A stretch of DNA of 64,000 nucleotides, from NCBI RefSeq assembly GCF_000716605.1, contig NZ_JNXE01000012.1:62001-126000 (forward strand). Direction: 5' to 3'. How positions within the stretch are numbered: the first letter of the stretch is position 1; every line of letters starts with the position of its first letter. Below are positions 8,217 to 16,507 of this stretch, one piece after another. The translations under genes were made by a program, and so were the position numbers. The notes beneath the pieces were generated by a model. The model was not told where the DNA came from, made no database searches, and worked only from the letters and a program-made list of their open reading frames with translations. The DNA is from Streptomyces sp. NRRL F-525 (GTDB lineage Bacteria; Actinomycetota; Actinomycetes; Streptomycetales; Streptomycetaceae).

Positions 8217-8792
8217 GTGCCCGTACCGATACGGCGCCTCTTCGTGGCGCTCACTCTGTGCTGCGCCCTGCTCGCCGGAGCCACGGCCTGCGGCAGCGCC
8301 ACCGATGACGCCACGCAGGACACCGCGGCCGTCGTGGCCGCGGCAGCCGCCGCGACCCCGAGCCCCAGCACCTCCGCCGAACGGCAGAAGTTCGCCAAGA
8401 CCCGCTTCGTCGCGAACGCGGGCCTCGCCGCCGGTGCCACCTACCAGTGGATCGTGAAGCCCTGGAAGGCGGGCAAGTTCAAGAAGGGCGCGAGTGGACG
8501 CCGCTTCGCGCTCGTCAAGGCGGGTCTCGCGGGCGCGTTCGCGTACAACCGGCTCAAGGCGGCCACGAAGAACGCCAAGGGTGACCCCACGCTCGCCAAG
8601 GCGGTCGCCCCGCTCACCGCAGGTATCGACTCCCTGAAGGACCTGCCGTCCAAGCTCCGCAAGGGCGACTCGACCGATGCCACGGCTGGTTCGTTCGACG
8701 ACATCATCAACAAGGTCAAGGACGCCGGGAAGAGCGCCGGTGCCGAGGTGACCGACAAGGTGCCGTCGGCGGGCCAACTGGCGGGCGGCTGA
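8217..8792 (+). CDS. Putative lipoprotein, basic
   Basis: A 191-residue exported protein of unknown function. GTG at 8217 is preceded by GGAGG. The signal segment RLFVALTLCCALLAGATAC ends in a weak lipobox. The mature part starts with an alanine/serine/threonine-rich linker, then a lysine-rich, helix-prone region (KPWKAGKFKKGASGRRFALVK) and ends with FDDIINKVKDAGKSAGAEVTDKVPS. No enzyme motif is visible. Confidence 0.7.
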   Translation: MPVPIRRLFVALTLCCALLAGATACGSATDDATQDTAAVVAAAAAATPSPSTSAERQKFAKTRFVANAGLAAGATYQWIVKPWKAGKFKKGASGRRFALVKAGLAGAFAYNRLKAATKNAKGDPTLAKAVAPLTAGIDSLKDLPSKLRKGDSTDATAGSFDDIINKVKDAGKSAGAEVTDKVPSAGQLAGG

Positions 8793-8828
8793 AGGTGAGT
8801 TGAGCGGCTCCTGGGGCTTCGGCTCTGT

Positions 8829-9833
8829 CTAGGAGTTCAGCTCCGCCAGTACCCGTAGCGTGTGCGGGTCGGGCGCGAGGGCCAGGAGATCCGTCACCGG
8901 GCCCTTGCGCCACAACTCCAGCCGTTCCGCGATGCGTTCACGCGGCCCGACGAGGGAGATCTCGTCGGCGAACGCGTCCGGCACGGCGAGTACGGCCTCC
9001 TCCCGGCGGCCCGCGAGGAACAACTCCTGTATCCGCCGGGCCTCTTCCTCGTACCCCATGCGTGCCATCAGGTCGGCGTGGAAGTTCCGGGCCGCGTGCC
9101 CCATCCCGCCGATGTAGAAGCCGAGCATCATCTTCACGGGGAGCAGGCCTTCGGCCACGTCGTCGCAGACCTTCACCTGCGTCATGGGCGCGACGACGAA
9201 GCCGTCCCGGAAGGCCGTGGTGCCGTAGACCTCCGGTCGACTCGGCGACCAGTACAACGGCAGCCACCCGTCCGCGATTTCGGCCGTCTGTGCCACGTTC
9301 TTCGGCCCCTCCGCGCCGAGCAGCACCGGCAGGTCCGAACGGAGCGGGTGCGTAATGGACTTGAGGGCCTTGCCGAGTCCCGTACCGTCCTCCCCCCGGT
9401 ACGGATGCGCGTGGAACCGTCCCGCCACCTCGACCGGCGCCTCCCGCCGCAGCACCTGCCGTACGACCTCGACGTACTCCCGGGTCGCGGTGAGCGGCGA
9501 CTTGGGGAACGGCCGCCCGTACCACCCCTCCACCACCTGCGGCCCCGACAGCCCGAGCCCGAGGAGCACGCGCCCGCCGGAGAGATGGTCGAGGGTGAGC
9601 GCGTGCATCGCGGTGGTGGTCGGCGAGCGGGCCGCCATCTGCGCAACGGCCGTGCCCAGCTTGATCGTTGAGGTCCGCGCCGCGATCCAGGTGAGGGGAG
9701 TGAAGGCGTCGGACCCCCACGACTCGGCCGTCCACACGGAGTCGTACCCGAGCCGCTCGGCCTCCTGGGCCAGCGGCACATGGTCGGCGGAGGGCCCGCG
9801 CCCCCAGTACCCGAGTGCGAGACCGAGCCGCAT
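8829..9833 (-). CDS. LLM-class F420-dependent oxidoreductase
   Basis: A 334-residue luciferase-like TIM-barrel protein. Family signs are the N-terminal MRLGLALGYWG, LAQEAERLGYDSVWTAESWG, the TLDHLSGGRVLLGLGLSGPQ segment and a C-terminal GPRERIAERLELWRK. Members with this pattern use reduced coenzyme F420 or FMN to oxidise or reduce small organic substrates; the substrate here is unknown. A short palindrome lies 22 bases upstream of the ATG at 9833. Confidence 0.88.
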   Translation of the reverse strand: MRLGLALGYWGRGPSADHVPLAQEAERLGYDSVWTAESWGSDAFTPLTWIAARTSTIKLGTAVAQMAARSPTTTAMHALTLDHLSGGRVLLGLGLSGPQVVEGWYGRPFPKSPLTATREYVEVVRQVLRREAPVEVAGRFHAHPYRGEDGTGLGKALKSITHPLRSDLPVLLGAEGPKNVAQTAEIADGWLPLYWSPSRPEVYGTTAFRDGFVVAPMTQVKVCDDVAEGLLPVKMMLGFYIGGMGHAARNFHADLMARMGYEEEARRIQELFLAGRREEAVLAVPDAFADEISLVGPRERIAERLELWRKGPVTDLLALAPDPHTLRVLAELNS

Positions 9834-9854
9834 ATCGCCTCCAGAGACACCGAT

Positions 9855-9869
9855 CTGACGGTACGTCAG
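9855..9869. promoter_or_regulatory. Palindromic candidate operator before the F420-type oxidoreductase
   Basis: CTGACGGTACGTCAG is a perfect 6-3-6 inverted repeat located 22 bases upstream of the ATG at 9833. Its size and position fit a repressor site, but the regulator is unknown. Confidence 0.45.
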
Positions 9870-9901
9870 TCAATCGATCGACGGCTGCGACTGTACGACA
9901 A

Positions 9902-9931
9902 CGGCCCCCCACCCGGAAGGGCGAGGGGCCG
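9902..9931 (-). terminator. Hairpin after the DUF5336-like gene
   Basis: CGGCCCC and GGGGCCG arms flank a 16-base loop just downstream of the minus-strand gene ending at 9952. Confidence 0.5.
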
Positions 9932-9951
9932 CGGTGAACGCTGGAGGAGAC

Positions 9952-10722
9952 TCAGCCGCGCTGGATCCCCGACGTGTCCTGCAGGACGCCACGACGGCCG
10001 TCCTGGGTCTGCGCGACGAGCGCCGGACCACGCTGCTCCACGGCCAAGTACCAGGTACCCGGCGCCAGTTCGGCGATCGGCGACGGCGAACCGTCCTCCG
10101 CGAACAGCGGCCGGGCCACCGGCACCGCGAACCAGAACGGCGAGAAGTCCCCGGCCGGAGCCGGCGCGGGCTGCCCGAACGGCTGCGCGGCCTGCGCCTG
10201 TTGGGGCGGGGTGCCGTACGACGGCTGCGGCTGGCCGGCGCCCGGGTAGCCGTAACCACCGGGCGGCTGGGCGCCGTAGGGCTGCGGGGCGACGGGCTTG
10301 GGGGCCGGGATGAGGGCGGCCTGGAGGGCGGGGACGAGAGGCGTGGCGATGGCGCCGCCCGCCAGGACGAGGGCGGCGATGAAGCCGAGGATGAGGCCGG
10401 CGCCGGCGCTGGCGCCGTCGGGGACATCCACGAGGGTCCAGAACAGGGACCAGACCACCAGGACAGAGAACGCGACGCCTGCCTGGCCCAGTTCGATACC
10501 CGCGATCTTGCGCGGCTGCGGCAGGGCGCGATTGACGACGATCAGAGCAGCGCCAATGACCCCACCGATGTAGAGGCCCAGGGCGTCGCCGAGATAGTCC
10601 CAGGCGGTCGGAGCGTCGCTGTAACCGGCGGCCGTGTAGAAGCTGAGGAACGACGCGATGAAGAGCAATACCGCTGCTCCGATCACCACGCCGTCGCCTC
10701 GTGTGAGGGAGCGGATATTCAC
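9952..10722 (-). CDS. DUF5336-like four-helix membrane protein with Pro/Gln-rich tail
   Basis: A 256-residue integral membrane protein. Four hydrophobic segments occupy about residues 12-130 (AAVLLFIASFLSFYTAAGYS; LYIGGVIGAALIVV; VAFSVLVVWSLFWTLVDVP; GLILGFIAALVLAGGAIA). A low-complexity region of about 60 residues rich in P, Q, G and Y follows (PQPYGAQPPGGYGYPG). A small folded domain ends the protein (ELAPGTWYLAVEQRGPALVAQTQDGRRGVLQD). The membrane part resembles DUF5336; the tail domain may bind a ligand. Function is unknown. Confidence 0.7.
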   Translation of the reverse strand: MNIRSLTRGDGVVIGAAVLLFIASFLSFYTAAGYSDAPTAWDYLGDALGLYIGGVIGAALIVVNRALPQPRKIAGIELGQAGVAFSVLVVWSLFWTLVDVPDGASAGAGLILGFIAALVLAGGAIATPLVPALQAALIPAPKPVAPQPYGAQPPGGYGYPGAGQPQPSYGTPPQQAQAAQPFGQPAPAPAGDFSPFWFAVPVARPLFAEDGSPSPIAELAPGTWYLAVEQRGPALVAQTQDGRRGVLQDTSGIQRG

Positions 10723-11043
10723 TTCAGAGATCCTTCATCAGTCGTCTCGTCGTCGGCATCGCTGTCACGCTGTTGCCTTCAGGCCCGGTGCGAAGCGCGG
10801 GGATGGCCACTCATCGTACGGGTGACAATATCGCCTGCAAGGTTCGGGTGTCCGCCGCTACGGGGCAGGCTCGGTTACTCGCGCAAGACCCTCACGATGT
10901 TGTGCGCCGACTCCTCGTGCCAGGCCCCGCTCACGGGCAGCGGCGTGCTGTCGAGTACCGATCATGCTTGCTGTGTCGGCGGATGACTTGCGAAGCGCCG
11001 ACGGACCTTGGCCCGTGAGGCGGCCGGGAGTGCTTGTAGCAAA
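10723..11043. other. Intergenic region without a convincing gene
   Basis: About 320 bases between the DUF5336-like gene and a terminator. Open frames exist on both strands but none shows a ribosome site, a conserved pattern or good codon bias. A fragment reading SGAWHEESAHNIVRVLRE on the minus strand may be the relic of a lost gene. Confidence 0.4.
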
Positions 11044-11083
11044 CGAAGCGGCTCGCCAAGAGAGGTCTCGGCGAGCCGCTTCG
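11044..11083. terminator. Strong stem-loop terminator
   Basis: The arms CGAAGCGGCTCGCC and GGCGAGCCGCTTCG form a perfect 14-bp stem with a 12-base loop, just past the end (11110) of the minus-strand secreted-protein gene. Confidence 0.75.
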
Positions 11084-11109
11084 TGTGCAAGCAAGGGTGT
11101 CCTGGCCGG

Positions 11110-11640
11110 CTACTTCTGCGTGTAGGTGAAGCAGACGCCGATGGGCTTGTAAGCCTTCTTGCCCTTCTGGATGGTGCGCGTCTTGCCGTCGATGGACAGC
11201 TGTACATCGAACTTCTTGACCGCGTACTTGGTGTGGGCGTTAAGGGTGCCGTACTTACCGCTCGGTACTTCCTTCGCGCCGCTCACCGTGATGCTGTGCG
11301 ACTTCGTCACGTCCCAGCCGACGCCCGCACTGATCACGCCTTTGGAAGCGTCGATGTGCTTCGAGAGCACGGTGCCGACCGATCGGGTGTCGTCGATGCG
11401 CAGTGTCATCTTGCCCCGCCCCGAAGCCGAGGCGATCACCGGCTTACCGCACGAGGTCCCGATGGAGTGGACATTGATCAGCCGCTTGAACTCGATCGGG
11501 CCCACGATCTTGGCTGACTTCACGCTCGCGATGCTCGTGTGCTCCGCGCTGGGTGCCGCCTGCGCTGAAGTCGTCATGCCGAGCAGGCCCATGGACAGTG
11601 AGGCAACAGCGGCCCCGCGCCGAACTGTTTGGAACTTCAA
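11110..11640 (-). CDS. Secreted protein of unknown function
   Basis: A 176-residue exported protein from a TTG start at 11640, chosen because GGGGGA lies just upstream and the result is a normal signal peptide (KFQTVRRG, hydrophobic core, cleavage near AQA). An upstream start at 11688 would bury the signal peptide. The mature part is rich in beta-strand patterns (GKMTLRIDDTRSVGTVLSKHIDASKGVISAGVGWDVT) and has two cysteines, one near the start of the domain (GTSCGK) and one at the end (GVCFTY). No known family was recognised. Confidence 0.65.
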   Translation of the reverse strand: MKFQTVRRGAAVASLSMGLLGMTTSAQAAPSAEHTSIASVKSAKIVGPIEFKRLINVHSIGTSCGKPVIASASGRGKMTLRIDDTRSVGTVLSKHIDASKGVISAGVGWDVTKSHSITVSGAKEVPSGKYGTLNAHTKYAVKKFDVQLSIDGKTRTIQKGKKAYKPIGVCFTYTQK

Positions 11641-11781
11641 GTGATCCCCCGTGATCGTAAGTAGGAGGCTTTGACCGCCTCCGGTCAAGATCAGTTGATC
11701 AGGGTGAGCTGTGCTGCTGCAACTGATTTGAGGCAGATATGAGGGAGCGGGTGAGGCGCTGGTGATATGCCATCAAAGCAC

Positions 11782-12699
11782 TCAACTCTCCAGGAAACTC
11801 ACGATTCCCTCAGAGATTCCCTGCGCCGCCTTCTGTCGCCAGGCGCCGTTCGTCAGCAGTGCAGCATCATTGCTATCGCGCATGTTGCCGCACTCGATGA
11901 ACACCTTGGGAACCGTTGACAGATTGAGACCGCCCAGGTCCTTACGCGTGACGAGACCGGTGCCTTCGCCGATGTAATTGGAGAACTGTTCGCCCGTCGC
12001 GCGACGGTAATCGCCCGCGATGCCCTTCCCGAGGACGGCCGAGGGACCGACGATGGCGCGGGTGTCGGCGCCGCCCGCGTGCACGGAGGCCGGCAGGATC
12101 ACATGGAAACCCCGGTCGCCGACCGGTGCGCCGTCGGCGTGGATGGAGATCGCGGCGTCCGCGTGCGCGTCGTTCCCGAACCTGGCCCGCTGATCGACGC
12201 ACGGCCCCCAGGCCGGAGAGTCCCCGTCGTGCGTCAACTTCACCGTGACGCCCTGCTTTTCGAGGATCGCCTTCAGCCGGTGGGACACGTCCATCGTGAA
12301 CTGGGCTTCCGTGTACCCCGCGTTGGTCGACGTCCCGGTCGTGTCGCACTCCTTCCAGTTCGTGCCGATGTCCACCTTGCGGTTGATCTCGGCGCTGTGC
12401 TGGAAGTTGGTGACGTTGTGCCCCGGGTCGATGACAACGACCTTGCCCTTCAAGGGACTTGGCCCCGGCGGCTTGTCGTCGTTGGACGCGGTGCCCGTCG
12501 GGGACACGGGCGCGCCGGCCGATGCGGGCGATGTGTGGGCCGAGGCGCTGCCTCCCGGGCTGCCCACCGCCTCGTAGACGAACCACCCGATGAGCGCCCC
12601 CGGGACCAGCGCGGCCAGCGCCACGGTCAGGGGCCCACGACGGGGACGGCGGGGCTGCGGAGGATCGAAGTCCGGACCTACGTACGACACGGGAGCCAC
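11782..12699 (-). CDS. N-acetylmuramoyl-L-alanine amidase (Amidase_3), membrane anchored
   Basis: A 305-residue peptidoglycan hydrolase that cuts the bond between MurNAc and L-alanine. A cytoplasmic start rich in P and R is followed by one transmembrane helix (about residues 24-46) and a Gly/Ser/Thr/Pro linker. The catalytic domain starts at GKVVVIDPGHN, with zinc ligands H of DPGH, E of the YTEAQF region and H of AISIHADG, and the catalytic E of VFIECGN. It was probably exported to act on the wall during growth or sporulation. It stands alone; GTG two codons downstream of the ATG is an alternative start. Confidence 0.88.
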   Translation of the reverse strand: MAPVSYVGPDFDPPQPRRPRRGPLTVALAALVPGALIGWFVYEAVGSPGGSASAHTSPASAGAPVSPTGTASNDDKPPGPSPLKGKVVVIDPGHNVTNFQHSAEINRKVDIGTNWKECDTTGTSTNAGYTEAQFTMDVSHRLKAILEKQGVTVKLTHDGDSPAWGPCVDQRARFGNDAHADAAISIHADGAPVGDRGFHVILPASVHAGGADTRAIVGPSAVLGKGIAGDYRRATGEQFSNYIGEGTGLVTRKDLGGLNLSTVPKVFIECGNMRDSNDAALLTNGAWRQKAAQGISEGIVSFLES

Positions 12700-12809
12700 C
12701 CTAGCCGCCGCACAGGGCGGGTTTGCTGAAGCGGCAACAGGAGTCGCGCGCCTCCCCGCCCCGGACGGAGGATCGACGGACCAGCCCCCGTCCCGGAGGA
12801 CTCACGATC

Positions 12810-13781
12810 ATGCTCAAGGAAGCCGTCCACCGACTCGTCCCCGCCCCCGCGGGCCGCATCCACCTGGTGGAACAGGGCACCGGCCCCCTGATCCTCCTGG
12901 TGCACGGCTTCCCGGAGTCCTGGTACTCCTGGCGCCACCAGCTCCCGGCACTGGCCGCGGCGGGGTACCGCGCGGTCGCCGTCGACGTACGCGGCTACGG
13001 CCGCTCGTCACGCCCGGACGACGTGTCGGCGTACCGGATGCTCGACCTCGTCGAGGACGCCGTGGCGGTCGTGCAAGCGCTCGGCGAACGGTCCGCGGTG
13101 ATCGTCGGCCACGACTGGGGAGCGGGCATCGCGGCGAACTCCGCCCTCCTCCGCCCCGACGTCTTCCGGGCCGTAGGACTGCTGAGCGTCCCTTACGCGC
13201 CCCGCGGCGGCCCGCGCCCCAGCGAGATCTTCGCGGGGATGGGCGGGGACGAGGAGTTCTACGTCTCGTACTTCCAGGAGCGGGGCCGGGCGGAGTCGGA
13301 GATCGAACCGGACGTACGCGGCTGGCTGGCAGGTTTCTACGCCGCGTTCTCCGCCGACACGATGCCCGCGCCCGGCACCCCCGACCCGCACTTCGTCAGC
13401 CGGGACGGCGGCACCCTGCGCGACCGCTTCCCGACGAAGCGCCCCGCGTGGCTGGGCGAGGCCGAACTGGACGTCTACGCGGGTGAGTTCGAGCGCACGG
13501 GCCTGACCACCGCCCTGAACCGTTACCGCAACATGGACCGGGACTGGGAGGAGCTGGCCCGCTACGACGGGGCCCCGATCACCCAGCCGTCCCTGTTCCT
13601 GGGCGGCTCCCTGGACGCGTCCACCACCTGGCTGTCCGACGCGATCGCCGCGTACCCGGTGACCCTGCCCGGCCTGCGCGGCTCGCACATCCTGGAAGGC
13701 TGCGGCCACTGGATCCAGCAGGAGCGCCCGGCGGAGGTCAACGAGCACCTCCTCAACTGGCTTGCGGACCTGCCGAGTTGA
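12810..13781 (+). CDS. Alpha/beta hydrolase, epoxide hydrolase-like
   Basis: A 323-residue alpha/beta-fold hydrolase. The oxyanion-hole motif HGFPESWYSWRHQLPAL and the nucleophile elbow VGHDWGAG (Asp nucleophile) are those of soluble epoxide hydrolases and haloalkane dehalogenases. The catalytic His lies in GCGHWIQQERP near the end. HGFPESW plus GHDWG favours epoxide hydrolase. GGAGGA is ten bases upstream of the ATG at 12810, which is preferred over an earlier in-frame ATG at 12723. It is convergent with the methyltransferase gene ending at 13785. Confidence 0.87.
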   Translation: MLKEAVHRLVPAPAGRIHLVEQGTGPLILLVHGFPESWYSWRHQLPALAAAGYRAVAVDVRGYGRSSRPDDVSAYRMLDLVEDAVAVVQALGERSAVIVGHDWGAGIAANSALLRPDVFRAVGLLSVPYAPRGGPRPSEIFAGMGGDEEFYVSYFQERGRAESEIEPDVRGWLAGFYAAFSADTMPAPGTPDPHFVSRDGGTLRDRFPTKRPAWLGEAELDVYAGEFERTGLTTALNRYRNMDRDWEELARYDGAPITQPSLFLGGSLDASTTWLSDAIAAYPVTLPGLRGSHILEGCGHWIQQERPAEVNEHLLNWLADLPS

Positions 13782-13784
13782 CCT

Positions 13785-14435
13785 TCAGATCCCGGTGCCG
13801 GTGCGCCGTAGGACACGGAGGGAGTCGGTCGCCGACACCTCCGTGAACGCGCCGGACTCCAGCGCGCGGAGATACACCCGGTACGGCGCCTGCCCGGTGA
13901 ACTCGTCCTCCGGTTCCGGGAACACGTCGTGGATCACGAGCAGCCCGCCCTCGGCGACATGGGGGGCCCAGCCCTCGTAGTCCCCGTTCGCGTGCTCGTC
14001 GGTGTGCCCACCGTCGATGAAGACGAGGCCGAGGGGCGTGCCCCAGATCCGCGAGATTTGCGGCGACCGCCCCACGAGGGCGACCACGTGCTCCTCCAGC
14101 CCGGCCTTGTGCAGGGTTCTGCGGAACGTGGGCAACGTGTCCATCAGCCCGATCTCCGGGTCGACGGTCTCCGGGTCGTGAAAGTCCCAGCCCGGCTGCT
14201 GCTCCTCGCTACCCCGGTGATGATCCAGGGTGAGCACGGTGACACCGGCCTCGCGGGCAGCATCGGCAAGGAGGATCGTCGAACGCCCGCAGTACGTCCC
14301 GACTTCGAGGAGGGGAAGGCCGAGACGCCCGGCTTCTACGGCGGCGGAGTACAGGGCAAGCCCCTCACCGACCGGCATGAACCCCTTCGCCACTTCGAAC
14401 GCGGCGAGGATCTCGGGCTTGGGTGTCGGGGGCAC
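13785..14435 (-). CDS. Class I SAM-dependent methyltransferase (Methyltransf_24-like)
   Basis: A 216-residue methyltransferase. Motif I is LLEVGTYCGRSTILLADAA, followed by TVLTLDHHRGSEE. A metal-site pattern like those of catechol or cephalosporin O-methyltransferases appears in GLVFIDGGHTDEHANGDYEGW, where the D and H residues probably bind a divalent cation. The GTG at 14435 is used because GAAAGGA precedes it; the frame upstream runs through a terminator hairpin and is not coding. The substrate is unknown. Confidence 0.8.
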   Translation of the reverse strand: MPPTPKPEILAAFEVAKGFMPVGEGLALYSAAVEAGRLGLPLLEVGTYCGRSTILLADAAREAGVTVLTLDHHRGSEEQQPGWDFHDPETVDPEIGLMDTLPTFRRTLHKAGLEEHVVALVGRSPQISRIWGTPLGLVFIDGGHTDEHANGDYEGWAPHVAEGGLLVIHDVFPEPEDEFTGQAPYRVYLRALESGAFTEVSATDSLRVLRRTGTGI

Positions 14436-14469
14436 AGGGGTCCTTTCGGCGGGTCGTACGCATATGCTG

Positions 14470-14506
14470 CCGCACCCCCTGCCGAACAATTCGGCAGGGG
14501 GTGCGG
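14470..14506. terminator. Perfect 17-bp hairpin terminator
   Basis: CCGCACCCCCTGCCGAA and its exact complement are joined by a CAA triloop. The hairpin lies beyond the 3' end of the transporter gene (ends 14582, minus strand) and upstream of the methyltransferase gene, where it would stop read-through. Confidence 0.8.
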
Positions 14507-14522
14507 TGCGGCTTTTGCCTTT

Positions 14523-14555
14523 AGGGGCGCGGGGAACTGCGCGACCAGCCCCCAC
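14523..14555. repeat. Second copy of the intergenic repeat core
   Basis: Thirty-three bases identical to the reverse complement of 7665-7697 and to 36834-36866. Here it is intergenic, next to the perfect hairpin at 14470-14506. Confidence 0.8.
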
Positions 14556-14581
14556 GCACCCGCAGAAAACGACGAAACCGA

Positions 14582-16315
14582 CTACGCGCTGACAGTCTCA
14601 CCGGGCAACGACAGATCAAGGTCAACCGAGACCTCATCCCCGCCGTGCGTCGCGGACGAGGCCAACGGACCATGCCCCGAAGCCCGAGCCGCCAACACAT
14701 ACGCCCCCTGAGACGGCACAGCGAGCACGTAACTCCCGTCCTCCTCGGAGAGCGTCGCCCCAGCCTGCCGCCCCCGCCGATCGATCAACGTGACCTTGGC
14801 CCGAGCAACAGGAACCCCGTCCGCACTCAACACCCGCCCCCGGAACCCCCGAAGAACCTCCTCGGCCCGCTCAAGGTTCGCCTCTTCCTCACTGCTGAAG
14901 TTCAACTGCGGCGCCCGATTCGGCTTGGGAAGGAACAGCGCCATCAACAGGCCGACAGCAACCGCACCCGTAGCGATCAGGAACGACACGTGGAACCCGT
15001 GCATGGTCGGAATCGCAACCCCGCCCACATGGTTCGCGGTATTCGCCAGCACCATCCCGATCACCGCACTGGAGACGGACGTACCGATCGACCGCATAAG
15101 GGTGTTGAGCCCATTCGCCGCACCGGTCTCGGACGCCGGCACCGCCCCCACGATCAACGCGGGAAGCGACGAGTACGCGAGCCCGATCCCCGCACCGAGA
15201 ACGACGGCGATGACCAGGGACTGCCAGGCCGCACTCATGAGGCCGAGCCCCGCGCCGTAGCCGATACCGATGATCAGCATGCCGAGGATCAGGGTGACCT
15301 TGGGCCCGTACTTCGCCGACAGACGGGCGTACACGGGCGCCGTGAACATCATCGTCAGGCCGAGCGGGGCGACCAGCAGACCGGCGGTGACCATCGACTG
15401 CCCGAGACCGTAGCCCGTGGACTTCGGCAGCTGGAGGAGCTGGGGCAGGACGAGGGAGACGACGTAGAAGGAGACGCCGACCATGATCGAGGCGAGGTTG
15501 GTGAAGAGGACCGCCGGACGGGCGGTGGTGCGCAGGTCGACCAGCGGGGCCTTCAGGCGCAGCTCCATCACGCCCCACAGGAGCAGGACGACGGCCGCCG
15601 CGGCGAACAGACCGAGCGTGGTGCCGGAGGTCCAGCCCCAGTCGCTGCCCTTGGTGATGGGGAGGAGGAAGAGGACGAGACCCGCGGAGAGACCGATCGC
15701 GCCGAGCACGTCGAACGTGCCCTCCGCCCGCATCGGGGACTCCGGTACGACGAGGAGGGTGAGGCCGATCGCGAGGACACCGAGGCCGGCGGCGCCGTAG
15801 AAGAGGGCGTGCCAGTCGGCGTGCTGGGCGACGAGCGCCGCGGCGGGCAGCGCGAGGCCGCCGCCGACGCCGATCGAGGAACTCATCAGGGCCATCGCCG
15901 AGCCGAGCTTCTCGCGGGGCAGCATGTCGCGCATCAGGCCGATGCCCAGGGGTATCGCGCCCATGGCGAAGCCCTGGAGCGCGCGGCCCGCGATCATCGT
16001 GAGCAGGTCGCTGGTGAGGGCGCTGACCAGCGCTCCTACGACCATGATGGCCAGGCTGAGGATCAGCATCCGGCGCTTGCCGTAGAGGTCGCCGAGGCGG
16101 CCCATGATCGGCGTGGCGACGGCTCCGGAGAGGAGGGTCGAGGTCAGGACCCAGGTGGCGTTGCTGGGCTCGGTGCTCAGCAGCTGCGGCAGGTCCTTGA
16201 TGACCGGGACGAGCAGGGTCTGCATCACCGCGACAACGATGCCCGCGAAGGCGAGCACCGGCACGACGGCGCCGGACGGCCTCCGTGCGGGCTGGTCGGT
16301 CGACGTGTGCGTCAT
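14582..16315 (-). CDS. 14-helix MFS drug exporter fused to a carboxypeptidase-regulatory-like domain
   Basis: A 577-residue membrane transporter of the DHA2 (EmrB/QacA) family. About fourteen hydrophobic segments cover residues 17-460. The family motifs GRLGDLYGKRRMLILSL (motif A, loop 2-3) and AGRALQGFAMGAIPLGIGLMRDMLP are seen. After the last helix comes a linker (NFSSEEEANLERAEEVL) and a beta-sandwich of about 80 residues, GFRGRVLSADGVPVARAKVTLIDR through EEDGSYVLAVPSQGAYVLAARASGHG. This is a carboxypeptidase-regulatory-like fold not normally part of such exporters. ATG at 16315 is used. The drug is unknown. Confidence 0.88.
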   Translation of the reverse strand: MTHTSTDQPARRPSGAVVPVLAFAGIVVAVMQTLLVPVIKDLPQLLSTEPSNATWVLTSTLLSGAVATPIMGRLGDLYGKRRMLILSLAIMVVGALVSALTSDLLTMIAGRALQGFAMGAIPLGIGLMRDMLPREKLGSAMALMSSSIGVGGGLALPAAALVAQHADWHALFYGAAGLGVLAIGLTLLVVPESPMRAEGTFDVLGAIGLSAGLVLFLLPITKGSDWGWTSGTTLGLFAAAAVVLLLWGVMELRLKAPLVDLRTTARPAVLFTNLASIMVGVSFYVVSLVLPQLLQLPKSTGYGLGQSMVTAGLLVAPLGLTMMFTAPVYARLSAKYGPKVTLILGMLIIGIGYGAGLGLMSAAWQSLVIAVVLGAGIGLAYSSLPALIVGAVPASETGAANGLNTLMRSIGTSVSSAVIGMVLANTANHVGGVAIPTMHGFHVSFLIATGAVAVGLLMALFLPKPNRAPQLNFSSEEEANLERAEEVLRGFRGRVLSADGVPVARAKVTLIDRRGRQAGATLSEEDGSYVLAVPSQGAYVLAARASGHGPLASSATHGGDEVSVDLDLSLPGETVSA

Positions 16316-16481
16316 GAAGTGAGGCCTCCAGGCCTGAGAGGGGGTGGAGCCGGTTGATCCGTGCGGGATAAGTGCACGGTAAACCTCGTATGCACGGGCA
16401 ACTATTCCGATGCTTCGGCGTACTAACGAATCCTTGACCGTCCCATGAATATCTGACCCGACGTCAGCTCTGGTCATTCGT

Positions 16482-16495
16482 TGGAACGTGTTCTA
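16482..16495. promoter_or_regulatory. KstR-type operator (site 2)
   Basis: TGGAACGTGTTCTA matches TNNAACNNGTTNTA at every fixed base and lies 12 bases upstream of the thiolase ATG at 16508, where bound repressor would block transcription. Confidence 0.75.
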
Positions 16496-16507
16496 ATCTC
16501 GCCCGCC

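Noticed and set aside
10858..11094. Short minus-strand frame and a fragment SGAWHEESAHNIVRVLRE
   Set aside because: The fragment follows a stop after too few codons and has no clear homologue; a lost gene is possible but cannot be shown.
14645..16357. Plus-strand open frame opposite the MFS exporter
   Set aside because: Repetitive Arg/Asp/His-rich sequence from the antisense strand of a helical membrane protein.
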